Assembly (NCBI GenBank): GCA_046328525.1
Contig: JAXLWK010000003.1
Span: 682,001 to 746,000, forward strand
DNA from: JBDHWG01 sp046328525
Lineage (GTDB): Bacteria; Chloroflexota; Anaerolineae; Epilineales; JAHCIE01
Length of the DNA: 64,000 bases
Direction: 5' to 3'
Part shown: positions 1-7,669 of the stretch, in pieces
Position numbering within the stretch: position 1 is the stretch's first letter
Layout: the number at the start of each line of letters is the position of its first letter
Notes under the pieces: model-generated
Database searches by the model: none
What the model saw: the letters and a program-made list of their open reading frames with translations, nothing else
Told to the model about the DNA's origin: nothing
Position numbers and translations under genes: made by a program

Positions 1-581
1 GCCAGGCCGGTGATCAAGATGGTGTGGCTTGCCATGTCGGCCCCGGCGACACCCATGACGAGGCTCAGGTTGGAGACGATGCCATCGTTCGCGCCCAGCA
101 CCGCCGCCCGCAGGGCGTTGCCGCCCGTCGCGCGGTGGCGACCCTCGAGTTGGGCGATGCTGCCGCCTTCCAGCCCGCTCGTGCTGGTGGACATGGCGAC
201 CGTCTGCAAGACGCGCGCGTGGGACTGCTCGTCGTTGCCCATGCCCGTGCCCTGGGTCGCGGGCAGCGTGTCGTACTTGCGGCTGTCCCGCTGCTCGTTG
301 TCCACGATGGTTGGCAGCACAAACTGCGGGCCGAAGCGGCGGGCCAGCCATGCCATCGTGCGCGCCCGCCACGAGGGCCGCGGCACAGGCGGGGGCTGAC
401 CTGCCGCTTGCAGCCGCGCGGCCCAGAATTGGGCGTGTTGCTCCTCGGTTTCGGCCAGGCGGCGGTAGACTTCCGCGATCTGCGGCTGCTTCTCCGTTTC
501 CGCCAGCGTCCGATACAGCGAGGCGCTGTCAATCTCGTCCTGGTAAAAGGCGCGATAGGTGGCTAGGTCGTCCGACGACAT
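1..581 (-). CDS. Ferritin-like/VIT1-CCC1 family metal transporter (3' part outside window)
   Basis: Partial gene: about 193 codons are visible and the C-terminus lies beyond base 1. The N-terminal ~110 residues resemble a rubrerythrin/ferritin-like helical domain, with E16 and an E46-E47-Q48-H49 metal-ligand pair. Next comes the opening of a VIT1/CCC1 membrane domain (LRAAVLGANDGIVSNLSLV). Proteins of this fusion type move Fe(II)/Mn(II) across the membrane, with the ferritin-like part presumably handling the metal; that is family knowledge. The ATG at 581 begins MSSDDLATYRAFYQDE. Downstream gene content cannot be seen. The family call is strong; substrate and direction of transport are inferred. 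Confidence 0.87.
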   Translation of the reverse strand, partial: MSSDDLATYRAFYQDEIDSASLYRTLAETEKQPQIAEVYRRLAETEEQHAQFWAARLQAAGQPPPVPRPSWRARTMAWLARRFGPQFVLPTIVDNEQRDSRKYDTLPATQGTGMGNDEQSHARVLQTVAMSTSTSGLEGGSIAQLEGRHRATGGNALRAAVLGANDGIVSNLSLVMGVAGADMASHTILITGL

Positions 582-609
582 GACAGCGCCTCCTCCCGTC
601 CGCCCAACG

Positions 610-1626
610 TCACAGCATCACCGCACTGACCGGCCGGCGCGGCGTCGCCTTCGTCTCCGGCCCATAGCCGAAGCGCAGGATGAGCTGCGGAAGAGCGCCG
701 CCGATCATCTCCTGTACCTGGGGGCGGAGGGTCGGCACTTCCACCGGCTGATTAAGATAGGAGGCGTAGACCCCCTCAATCTGCCCACGCAGCAAGAGGC
801 GGGCCAACGCCTGGCCGACGTTCATCCAATCGGCGGACGTGTCGTCCGCCGTCGCCAGGACCGCCAGCACGGGGGAGCCCATGGCGATGTGGTAGTCGAG
901 GTTGGCCTGCATGTCGCCAAGCTCGAAGGTGCGGATGACAAAGGCCGACCCGGCGTCCGGCACGTCGGTGACGGTGTGGGCGTAGGCCGGCATGCCATCC
1001 TGCGAGACGTTGCGGCTGGGGTGAATCCACGCCGCCAGCTCGCGGCGGAAGCGCTTGTCGGCCATCTGCCGCTGGTCACCCTCGGCGATGAGGTCCGCCA
1101 GGGCGAGGCGGCCATCACCCTCGATGATCTTCAGCGCCGCGCCTTCGGCCTCAGCCGCCGCCTGCATCTGCCCCAGCACGGCCTCCTCTACAGGGCGCTC
1201 CTCGAAGCGGTGACGATTGGTGCGGCGGGTCATGATTGCGTCGAACATGGCGTTCTCGGTGGCCGTGGGCTTGTACTCGCCGCCCATGCGCACCTCGGCC
1301 ACGAGGTCCGGGTTCTCGTCGTCCGGGCAAATCTCGGTCTGGTCCTCGTAGCCGAAATGGTGCATGGCGAGCCGCAGGTGGTAGAGGGCGCAGCCGCAGC
1401 TCATGACCAGCTCGCGGTCATCTGGGTCAACGACCGGCAGCGCGCGGGTGCGGTCGGCGTACAGCTCGATGGTCTTGCCGACGATGCGGAACAGCCAGGG
1501 CTGGGAGTTGTGGGTCGAGGGCGCGAGAACGGCGTAGTTGAGGAAAAACTCGAGCTTCTGATGCGGCGTGCCATTGGCGGGGAATTCGCCCGCATTGACG
1601 TTCCAAACGGTACGCGTGCTGGTCAT
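610..1626 (-). CDS. Acg-like nitroreductase family FMN oxidoreductase
   Basis: A 338-residue protein with the APSTHNSQPW motif near the N-terminus, typical of the Acg (Rv2032-like) branch of nitroreductases, and a second nitroreductase-like half ending in TLRPQVQEMIGG. These cytosolic proteins bind FMN; in the Acg branch the lid may only sequester the cofactor, so a redox reaction is not certain. The ATG at 1626 is preferred over the ATG at 1635 because GAGGAGG (complement of 1636-1642) is 9 nt from the first and abuts the second. A minus-strand TATAAT at 1751-1756 lies upstream, flanked by AAAGTCG/CGACTTT arms. The gene appears monocistronic. Confidence 0.85.
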   Translation of the reverse strand: MTSTRTVWNVNAGEFPANGTPHQKLEFFLNYAVLAPSTHNSQPWLFRIVGKTIELYADRTRALPVVDPDDRELVMSCGCALYHLRLAMHHFGYEDQTEICPDDENPDLVAEVRMGGEYKPTATENAMFDAIMTRRTNRHRFEERPVEEAVLGQMQAAAEAEGAALKIIEGDGRLALADLIAEGDQRQMADKRFRRELAAWIHPSRNVSQDGMPAYAHTVTDVPDAGSAFVIRTFELGDMQANLDYHIAMGSPVLAVLATADDTSADWMNVGQALARLLLRGQIEGVYASYLNQPVEVPTLRPQVQEMIGGALPQLILRFGYGPETKATPRRPVSAVML

Positions 1627-1733
1627 GGAGATCATCCTCCTCGGCTGTAGAATGTGGTCGGGACCACGATGGGTGAAAAGTCCGGTGAAGTACGGTTGGC
1701 GTTACGCCATGCAACACGAATCGCCGCACCCCG

Positions 1734-1766
1734 AAAGTCGCGTTATGGGCATTATACACCGACTTT
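1734..1766 (-). promoter_or_regulatory. Candidate promoter with flanking inverted repeat upstream of the nitroreductase
   Basis: On the minus strand a perfect TATAAT (1751-1756) sits between inverted arms AAAGTCG (1734-1740) and CGACTTT (1760-1766). The arms are 19 nt apart and bracket the -10, a layout expected of a repressor operator. No good -35 is visible, so an activator or alternative sigma may be involved. The rest of 1627-1827 holds no gene that I can support. Confidence 0.4.
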
Positions 1767-1827
1767 TGCCGCACCGCGTTAAGACTCCTCAACCTGCCAG
1801 AAAAGCATCTGCACCAGGGGATACCCC

Positions 1828-2760
1828 TCAGTACACCGGCGTCAGCCAGGGCGCGTAGCCTGGCTCCATGCCGCGCACGATGTCGTAGTACAGACCCCGC
1901 AGGCGGCGGGTGAGGGGGCCAACGTCGCCGCTCCCGACTTTGTAGCGGTCCACCGACACAATGGGCGTGACCTCGGCGCCGGTGCCGCAAAAGAACATCT
2001 CATCGGCAATGTACAATTCGGTCCGGCCGACCTCGCGCTGCTCGACGCACGCGCCGAGGGCCTCCTGCGCCAGCTGAATCACGGTTCGGCGCGTGATGCT
2101 CTCCAGGATGTTGCTGGTGACAGACGGCGTGATGACCACGCCGTCGCGCACAATGAAGACGCACGCCCACGGCCCCTCGGCGACCGTACCATCCGCATTC
2201 AGGATGATCGCGCCGTCGTAGCCGTCGGCGGTCGCCTGGGCGGCGACGAGGCGGCTGCTGAGGTAGTTGGCGTTGGATTTCACGCGCGGGGGCATCGAGT
2301 TGTCGGAGATGCGGGTCCACGAGCTGACCGCGACGTTGAAGCGGCGATCCTGGCTCAACGAGCTGGGACGCTCGCTGGCGTAGATGAGGATTTCGAGCTG
2401 CGTCGGGTCTACGTCGCCGGTGACGTTGCCCGCGCCTGCCGCGAAGGAGCCGACGGGGCGGATGTACACATCGCCGCGTGGGGCATTGCGCTTGAGCAGC
2501 TCGACGACGGCCTGGGTGAGGTCTTCGGGGCCAAAGGCCGGCTGCATGCGCATGACTTTCATCGAGTCGCCGAAACGGCGCATGTGTTCTGGCAGGCGGA
2601 ACACGTAGAGCTGCTTTTGCTCTGGGTTCCAGTAGCCTCGGATACCCTCGTAGACCGAGGACACCGTGAGCAGGCTGCGGGCATCCACAACGTGAATGGT
2701 GGCCGTCTCCCACGGCACAATCGCGCCGTCGAGCCAGAGATACGCAGGGTGAGATGACAT
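1828..2760 (-). CDS. ilvE: Branched-chain amino acid aminotransferase
   Basis: A 310-residue class IV PLP aminotransferase of usual IlvE length. It catalyses the last step of Val/Leu/Ile synthesis (2-oxo acid plus glutamate) in the cytosol. Visible family features are LWLDGAIVPWETATIHVVD at the N-terminus, YEGIRGYW, the MRRFGDSMKVM segment, the PLP lysine in PPRVKSNANYLSSR (about K161) and the late MFFCGTGAEVTPI motif. The start at 2760 (MSSHPAYLWL) has GGAG 6 nt upstream; a longer frame would add 16 unsupported residues. It stands alone, downstream of the efflux operon and separated from it by a strong hairpin. Confidence 0.93.
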   Translation of the reverse strand: MSSHPAYLWLDGAIVPWETATIHVVDARSLLTVSSVYEGIRGYWNPEQKQLYVFRLPEHMRRFGDSMKVMRMQPAFGPEDLTQAVVELLKRNAPRGDVYIRPVGSFAAGAGNVTGDVDPTQLEILIYASERPSSLSQDRRFNVAVSSWTRISDNSMPPRVKSNANYLSSRLVAAQATADGYDGAIILNADGTVAEGPWACVFIVRDGVVITPSVTSNILESITRRTVIQLAQEALGACVEQREVGRTELYIADEMFFCGTGAEVTPIVSVDRYKVGSGDVGPLTRRLRGLYYDIVRGMEPGYAPWLTPVY

Positions 2761-2855
2761 AATCGCTCCATGAGGTTTGGGCAGGGTGATGCTTTGATTA
2801 TACCACACGCGCGGGGTTCACCAGCAGCGCGGCGCGGGAGGGCCAGAAATGCGAC

Positions 2856-2888
2856 AGGCGCGCGAAGGGCAACTCCCTTCGCGCGCCT
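2856..2888. terminator. Perfect 14-bp hairpin after the efflux operon
   Basis: Stem 2856-2869 (AGGCGCGCGAAGGG) pairs perfectly with 2875-2888 around a 5-nt loop. No T-run follows on either strand, so it is either a weak or protein-assisted terminator for the minus-strand efflux operon or a REP-type element. It lies 98 nt beyond the efflux gene's stop. Confidence 0.5.
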
Positions 2889-2904
2889 CGTAAGTGCTAC
2901 AGAT

Positions 2905-2975
2905 GCTGACTGAAGTCAGCGCTACACGAGTCGGCGCTACACGGAGCCTTAGACCCTGTCGCGCCGACTTCGGTT
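2905..2975. repeat. Cluster of CGACT(T/G)-type palindromic repeats
   Basis: A short hairpin GCTGACT-GA-AGTCAGC (2905-2920) is followed by CGCTACAC. A second half-copy GAGTCGGCGCTACAC lies at 2929-2943, and GCGCCGACTTCGG begins at 2961. Read on the minus strand, the first copy is TGTAGCGCTGACTTCAGTCAGC. That is the same family as the copies inside mutS (49643-49753) and in the mutS/aceK gap (51130-51184). Confidence 0.6.
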
Positions 2976-2986
2976 GCTTCGCCGTG

Positions 2987-5900
2987 TTAGTCGCTGCCGC
3001 CGGCGGCGATTGGCGGTACTGGCTCGGGGCCGCGCTGCGGGGCAGGCGTCGGCTTGCGCCGCCGTCCCGGACGCCACGCCAGGATGCTCCGTCCACCGCG
3101 CAGGCCGGAGTCGAGGAGGCTGTACGCGACCGGCACGATGAACAAGGTCAGCAGGGTCGAGGTCAGCAGACCAAAGATGGTCACGATCGCTAGCGGGCGG
3201 CGGAACTCGCTACCCTGGCCGATGCCGACGGCGACGGGAATGGCGCCGATCATGATGGCGAGCGTGGTCATCAGGATGGGGCGCAGTCGGGTCGGCGCGG
3301 CGGCCAGCAGCGCCTCGGTCGATTCCAGGCCGGCGCGGCGCAGGCGGTTGGTGAAGTCAATCAGCAGGATCGAGTTCTTGGTCGAAAGACCCATCAACAG
3401 GATCATGCCGATGAGACCCAGGATGTCGAGGGCGAGGCCGGTCACGCGCAACCCGAGGAACGCGCCAATGAAGCTCAACGGGATGGCGAGCATGATGATG
3501 AACGGCTGCAGGAACGAGCCGAACTGCGACGCCAGCACCATGTAGATGAAGACGAACGACAGCGCCATGGCCGTCAGCAGGGTGGCGAAGCCCTCGTTTT
3601 GCTGCTGCTGCTGGCCGCCCACGGTAATCGTCACGCCGGCCGGCAACTTCAGGCCGCTCGTGCGGGCGCGGATGTCGGCTACAACGTCATTTAGGTTGCG
3701 GTTGAAGTTGTTGGCGCCGACGGCCACCTGGTACAGACGGTCCTGGCGCGTGATGCGGGTAGGCGACGAGCCCATGGTCAGGTTGGCGACCTGGCTGAGG
3801 GCGACCTGGCCGCCCTTCTGGCTCGGCACGTTGAGCGTTAGCACGTCGTTGATGTTCTGGCGGTCCTCGGGGCGCAGGCGCAGCACGATGTCGAAGTCGG
3901 AGCCGCCCTGGCGGAAGGTCGAAATCTTCTGGCCATTGACCAGGGTGCGCAGGGTGCTGCCGATGCTGGCCGTCGAGACGCCCAGGTCCGACGCCTTGTG
4001 GCGCTCCACCTGGACTTGCAGCTCGGGGCGGCCCGGCTGGTAGTCGGTGTCCACGTCGGCGATGCCGGGGATGTCCTTGATGGCTGCCGTGACCTGATCG
4101 GCGGCCACGGTCAGATCGTCGAGGCTGCCGCTCGTCTGGAGCTGAAGCTGAATGGGGCGGCTGCTGACGTCGGTCCCGCCGGGGCCCATGCTCGGCGTGC
4201 TCATGGAGAGGTTCGGAACGTTCGCCAGAACCGGCCGCAGCCGCTCCTGCGCTTCAAGCACCTTCTCGCCGTGCTTGAGCTGGACGAAGAAGTTCGCCTG
4301 TTCGGGCGCGCCGCTGACGCCCACGGTCGAGAGGATGCTCTCGACGGTCGGATCGCTCTTCAGCACGTTCTCGATGGTACGGGCGACCTTGTCGGTTTCG
4401 GCCAGGGTCGTTCCCGGCGGCATGCGGTAGCCGATGTAGAACTGGCCGTTGTCAATGGAGGGCACGAAAGCGAACTTGAGGCCGCGGGCCGCGTACAAGC
4501 TGGCGACGATGATCAAGACGGTGATGGCGACGGTGGCCCATCGGTGGCGCAGGGTCCAGGCCAGAAGCGCGCGGTAGAAGCGGTCGAAGCGGCCGTGCCG
4601 AATCTCAAGCTCCTCGGTCGCTGGCATCTCGCCGGCGTGCTCGATGGGGGTGGGGTTCGCCTGGCGCTTGAAGAAGTAGGCGGAGAGCATCGGGGCAAGG
4701 GTGAACGCCTCGACGAGGGAGATGAGCATAGCGGCGGCGACGGTGATGCCGAAGGGGCGGAAGAAGCCGGCGACGATGCCGCCGACAAGCGCCACGGGCA
4801 CGAAGACGCTGACGAGGGTGAGCGTCATCGCCACAACCGATGTCGCCACCTGGGCCGTCGCCTTGCTGGCCGCAATCTTGGGGTCGTAGCCGCGCTCCAT
4901 GTAGCGGAAGATGTTCTCGCGCACGACGATGGCGTCGTCAATGACGAGACCGACGGCCAGCGTTAACGCCAGGAGCGTCATGATGTTGAGCGTCAGGCCG
5001 AAGGCGCGCATGACGGCAAAGGTGCCGATCAGGATGATCGGTAGACCGATGACCGACACGAGCGTGTTGCGAACGTCACGGAAGAAGATGAACACCACGA
5101 AGATGGCGGCGATGACGCCGAGGATCAGCTCGATGAGCGCGTCGTTGACCGACTCGCGCACCTGAATGGAGTCGTCGCGGACAACGGAGAAGTTCAGGTC
5201 GGGGTAGGCCTTGCCGAACTGCGCCAGCTGCGCCCGGACGCCGTCGGCGACGCTCACACTGTTCGTGCCGCTCTGCTTGCGGATGTCAATGCGGATGGTG
5301 TCCAGCCCGTTCAGGCGGCTCAGGGTGCTGACATCTGCCGTGCCGTCTACGACGTCGGCGACCTGGTGCAGGTGGACGAGGCCGCTGCGCGTCGAAAGAT
5401 TGACGTCGTTGATGGCGTCTACGGACTGGAATTGGCCCGGTGTGCGGATGCTGATGTCGGCGCCGCCCTGGGTGACCTTACCGCCGGGAACCGTGATGTT
5501 CTCGGCCTGGATGGCCTGGGCGACCTGTTGCGGGCTGATGCCGCGCGCCTCCATCTCGGCCAGGTTGAGGTTGATCTGGATCTGGCGTCGCAGACCGCCG
5601 CTGAGGTCAGCGGAGGCGACACCGTCTACGCGCTGGAGGCGCGGGACAATCTCGTCCTCCAGCTTCTGCCGCAGCTTGTCGCTGGTCAGGCCGGTGTCCT
5701 TGCTGGCGACGGCGACGGACATGATCGGCGCCGACGAGAGGTCGAATTTCTGGATCACAGGCTCTGTCGAGTCCTGCGGCAGTTGCGGCTTGACCTGCGC
5801 CATCTTGTCGCGCACATCTTGCGCCGCCTGATCCACCTTGCGGTCGGTGTTGAACTCGATGACCAGGGTTGTGACACCTTCGGCTGACCGAGACGTGATG

Positions 5901-6136
5901 TGTCTGACGCCCTGGAGGGTTCCCATGCCGTCTTCGATGGGCTTCGCTACCTGATCCGCCATCTCCGCCGGGCCGGCGCCGGGCAGGGCCACGGTTACGC
6001 TGACGGCAGGGAAGGAAACATCGGGCAGCAAGTCAACGGGTAGCGTCGCGTAGGCCAGCAGGCCCAGCACGAGCGCCAGCACCATAAGCATGGTGACCAG
6101 GACGGGCTGCTTGATTGAGGTGTCAGATACCCACAT
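2987..6136 (-). CDS. RND (HAE1/AcrB-type) multidrug efflux transporter
   Basis: A 1049-residue inner-membrane proton antiporter of normal RND length. It opens with a first TM after MWVSDTSIKQPVLVTMLM. It contains the two RND repeats: a porter domain with LPDVSFPAVSVTVALPGA, the TM4 pair of aspartates in GLVIDDAIVVREN (proton relay), a second porter half and a final bundle with GLSTKNSILLIDF. GGAGG precedes the ATG by 9 nt, and the SD overlaps the end of the adaptor gene, which stops 2 nt upstream, so the two are co-translated. No TolC-like channel gene is in view. Substrates cannot be told from the sequence. Confidence 0.95.
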   Translation of the reverse strand: MWVSDTSIKQPVLVTMLMVLALVLGLLAYATLPVDLLPDVSFPAVSVTVALPGAGPAEMADQVAKPIEDGMGTLQGVRHITSRSAEGVTTLVIEFNTDRKVDQAAQDVRDKMAQVKPQLPQDSTEPVIQKFDLSSAPIMSVAVASKDTGLTSDKLRQKLEDEIVPRLQRVDGVASADLSGGLRRQIQINLNLAEMEARGISPQQVAQAIQAENITVPGGKVTQGGADISIRTPGQFQSVDAINDVNLSTRSGLVHLHQVADVVDGTADVSTLSRLNGLDTIRIDIRKQSGTNSVSVADGVRAQLAQFGKAYPDLNFSVVRDDSIQVRESVNDALIELILGVIAAIFVVFIFFRDVRNTLVSVIGLPIILIGTFAVMRAFGLTLNIMTLLALTLAVGLVIDDAIVVRENIFRYMERGYDPKIAASKATAQVATSVVAMTLTLVSVFVPVALVGGIVAGFFRPFGITVAAAMLISLVEAFTLAPMLSAYFFKRQANPTPIEHAGEMPATEELEIRHGRFDRFYRALLAWTLRHRWATVAITVLIIVASLYAARGLKFAFVPSIDNGQFYIGYRMPPGTTLAETDKVARTIENVLKSDPTVESILSTVGVSGAPEQANFFVQLKHGEKVLEAQERLRPVLANVPNLSMSTPSMGPGGTDVSSRPIQLQLQTSGSLDDLTVAADQVTAAIKDIPGIADVDTDYQPGRPELQVQVERHKASDLGVSTASIGSTLRTLVNGQKISTFRQGGSDFDIVLRLRPEDRQNINDVLTLNVPSQKGGQVALSQVANLTMGSSPTRITRQDRLYQVAVGANNFNRNLNDVVADIRARTSGLKLPAGVTITVGGQQQQQNEGFATLLTAMALSFVFIYMVLASQFGSFLQPFIIMLAIPLSFIGAFLGLRVTGLALDILGLIGMILLMGLSTKNSILLIDFTNRLRRAGLESTEALLAAAPTRLRPILMTTLAIMIGAIPVAVGIGQGSEFRRPLAIVTIFGLLTSTLLTLFIVPVAYSLLDSGLRGGRSILAWRPGRRRKPTPAPQRGPEPVPPIAAGGSD

Positions 6137-6138
6137 GT

Positions 6139-7431
6139 CTACTGTCCTCCGATTGTCACGTTAGTGAACATGCCAGGCCGTAGCTTGTGGTCGGCGTCGT
6201 CAGGCCTGGCCGTCACACGGAAGGTGCGCGTGGTCGTATCGGCGGTCGGGGAGATGCGGCTGATAGCGCCCTTGAAGGTCGTGCCGGGATAGGCGTCAAC
6301 GGTGATTGAGACAGGCTGGCCCATGGAAATCTGACCGATGAGCGAGCTTTCGACATCAAACGACACTTCGGCCGCGTCGGAGATGATAGTCACGATGCCA
6401 CTGCCGCCGGTGCTGACATACGAGCCGCTCGTGGCATTCCGGGCAGAAACGATCCCCGCCATGGGTGCGGTGAGGGTCGCGTCGTTCACGGCCTGCTGCG
6501 CGTTGTCTACGGCGGCTTGAGCGACGTCTACCTGCGCCGCTGCCGCCGCAATTTGCTCCTTGGTCGCGCCCTGCTGCGCGCGGGTCACGCCGGCGCGGGC
6601 CTGGTTGATCTGGGCCTGCGCCTGGGCGATGTCTTCCTGCGTTGGGCCGTTGAGGAGCTTCTGGTAGGATTGCTCGTTGATTTGAATGGTCTGCTCGGCG
6701 GCCTGAACCTGGCCGCGCAGGGAGTCGCAGGTGCCTTCGGCCGCGATGCCGGCCGCCTTGAATGGTCCGGTCTTGGCGCCCGCCATGCCACACGCCGCGT
6801 CGCGCTGCCCCTGCACCGCCAGCAACTGGTTCTTGGACTGCTCGATGCGGAGGCGCGCCTGTTCCTTGTCTTCGTCGGTGGCGCCGGCCTGGAGCTTGGC
6901 GAGGCCGGCCTCGGCGATGGCGACGGCCGCCTGGGCCTGGTTGACGTCAACCGCTCGCGGCGGCGCTTTCACGTTGGCAAGACTCGCCTGCGCGGCTGCG
7001 AGCTGCGCGTTCGCCTGGGCCAGCGCCCCCTGCTGCGTGGTGGTGTCCATGATGGCGATGACGTCGCCGGCCTTGACATGATCGCCGATGTCAACCTTGA
7101 CTTCCTGAATGCGGCCGGGAACCTTGGGCGAGATGCTCACCTGGTCCTTGACGCGGACTTCGCCGACGTAGGATCGGCCGCTCAGGGCGGCGGCTGCGTT
7201 GGGCGTGCCGCTGGCCCGAGCGCCCTGCCCGGTGCCCTGGTTCATCGTCGGGATGCTGACAGTGGCGATGGGCGCAAGCGTCGGAATCGGCGTCGTCGCC
7301 GCCGCCGCCTGCTCGGACCCGCCCTGGGAGCGGTTCTGGCAGCCCGCCAGCGCAACCAGGACAACCACCATCACCAGAAGCAGCGCAACAGCCCGCGTCT
7401 CGCGCTGCGGCTTCAGTCTCAGTACGCTCAT
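6139..7431 (-). CDS. RND efflux periplasmic adaptor (membrane fusion) lipoprotein
   Basis: A 430-residue HlyD/AcrA-type adaptor. It has a hydrophobic signal with lipobox LAGC (C31) and a Gln/Pro/Thr-rich linker. A lipoyl-like half (VKAGDVIAIMDTTT) is followed by a long Ala/Gln-rich coiled coil (about residues 115-300) and the second lipoyl half (TAPMAGIVSARNATSGSYV). The beta-barrel ends with FRVTARPDD and LRPGMFTNV. The start at 7431 has AAGGAAGGA 9 nt upstream and gives a proper lipoprotein leader; the longer open frame does not. First gene of the efflux operon. Lipid anchoring makes sense for a cell with one membrane or an unusual envelope, but that is inference. Confidence 0.92.
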   Translation of the reverse strand: MSVLRLKPQRETRAVALLLVMVVVLVALAGCQNRSQGGSEQAAAATTPIPTLAPIATVSIPTMNQGTGQGARASGTPNAAAALSGRSYVGEVRVKDQVSISPKVPGRIQEVKVDIGDHVKAGDVIAIMDTTTQQGALAQANAQLAAAQASLANVKAPPRAVDVNQAQAAVAIAEAGLAKLQAGATDEDKEQARLRIEQSKNQLLAVQGQRDAACGMAGAKTGPFKAAGIAAEGTCDSLRGQVQAAEQTIQINEQSYQKLLNGPTQEDIAQAQAQINQARAGVTRAQQGATKEQIAAAAAQVDVAQAAVDNAQQAVNDATLTAPMAGIVSARNATSGSYVSTGGSGIVTIISDAAEVSFDVESSLIGQISMGQPVSITVDAYPGTTFKGAISRISPTADTTTRTFRVTARPDDADHKLRPGMFTNVTIGGQ

Positions 7432-7554
7432 GACCGCGAATCCTTCCTTCTTTGAAACAGGGGCGAGATAAGGGCGCAAATGCTGTCACACCACAATCTA
7501 GAGGTGGTCATGGCAAGCGCATCTTACCTTCAAGTTAGTTTGATAAGCTAAGTA

Positions 7555-7583
7555 ATTATAGCCTCCCGCCGTGCTAGAGGCAA
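7555..7583 (-). promoter_or_regulatory. Sigma-70-type promoter of the efflux operon
   Basis: Minus strand: TTGCCT (complement of 7578-7583), 17-bp spacer, perfect TATAAT (complement of 7555-7560). This implies a leader of about 115 nt before the adaptor ATG at 7431. An imperfect palindrome reading TTAGTTTGATAAGCTAA on the plus strand overlaps the start region and could be an operator; no regulator gene is adjacent. Confidence 0.7.
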
Positions 7584-7669
7584 ATACACACGGGGAAGAA
7601 TGGCTCGAACTTGACGCCCGCTCTGGAGCGGAGTTAATCTTGCCTGACACCGGTTTGGGAGGAGCGCGC

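Noticed and set aside
559..1650. Long plus-strand frame over the nitroreductase
   Set aside because: It is the shadow of the minus-strand gene, which has the family motifs and a good ribosome site.
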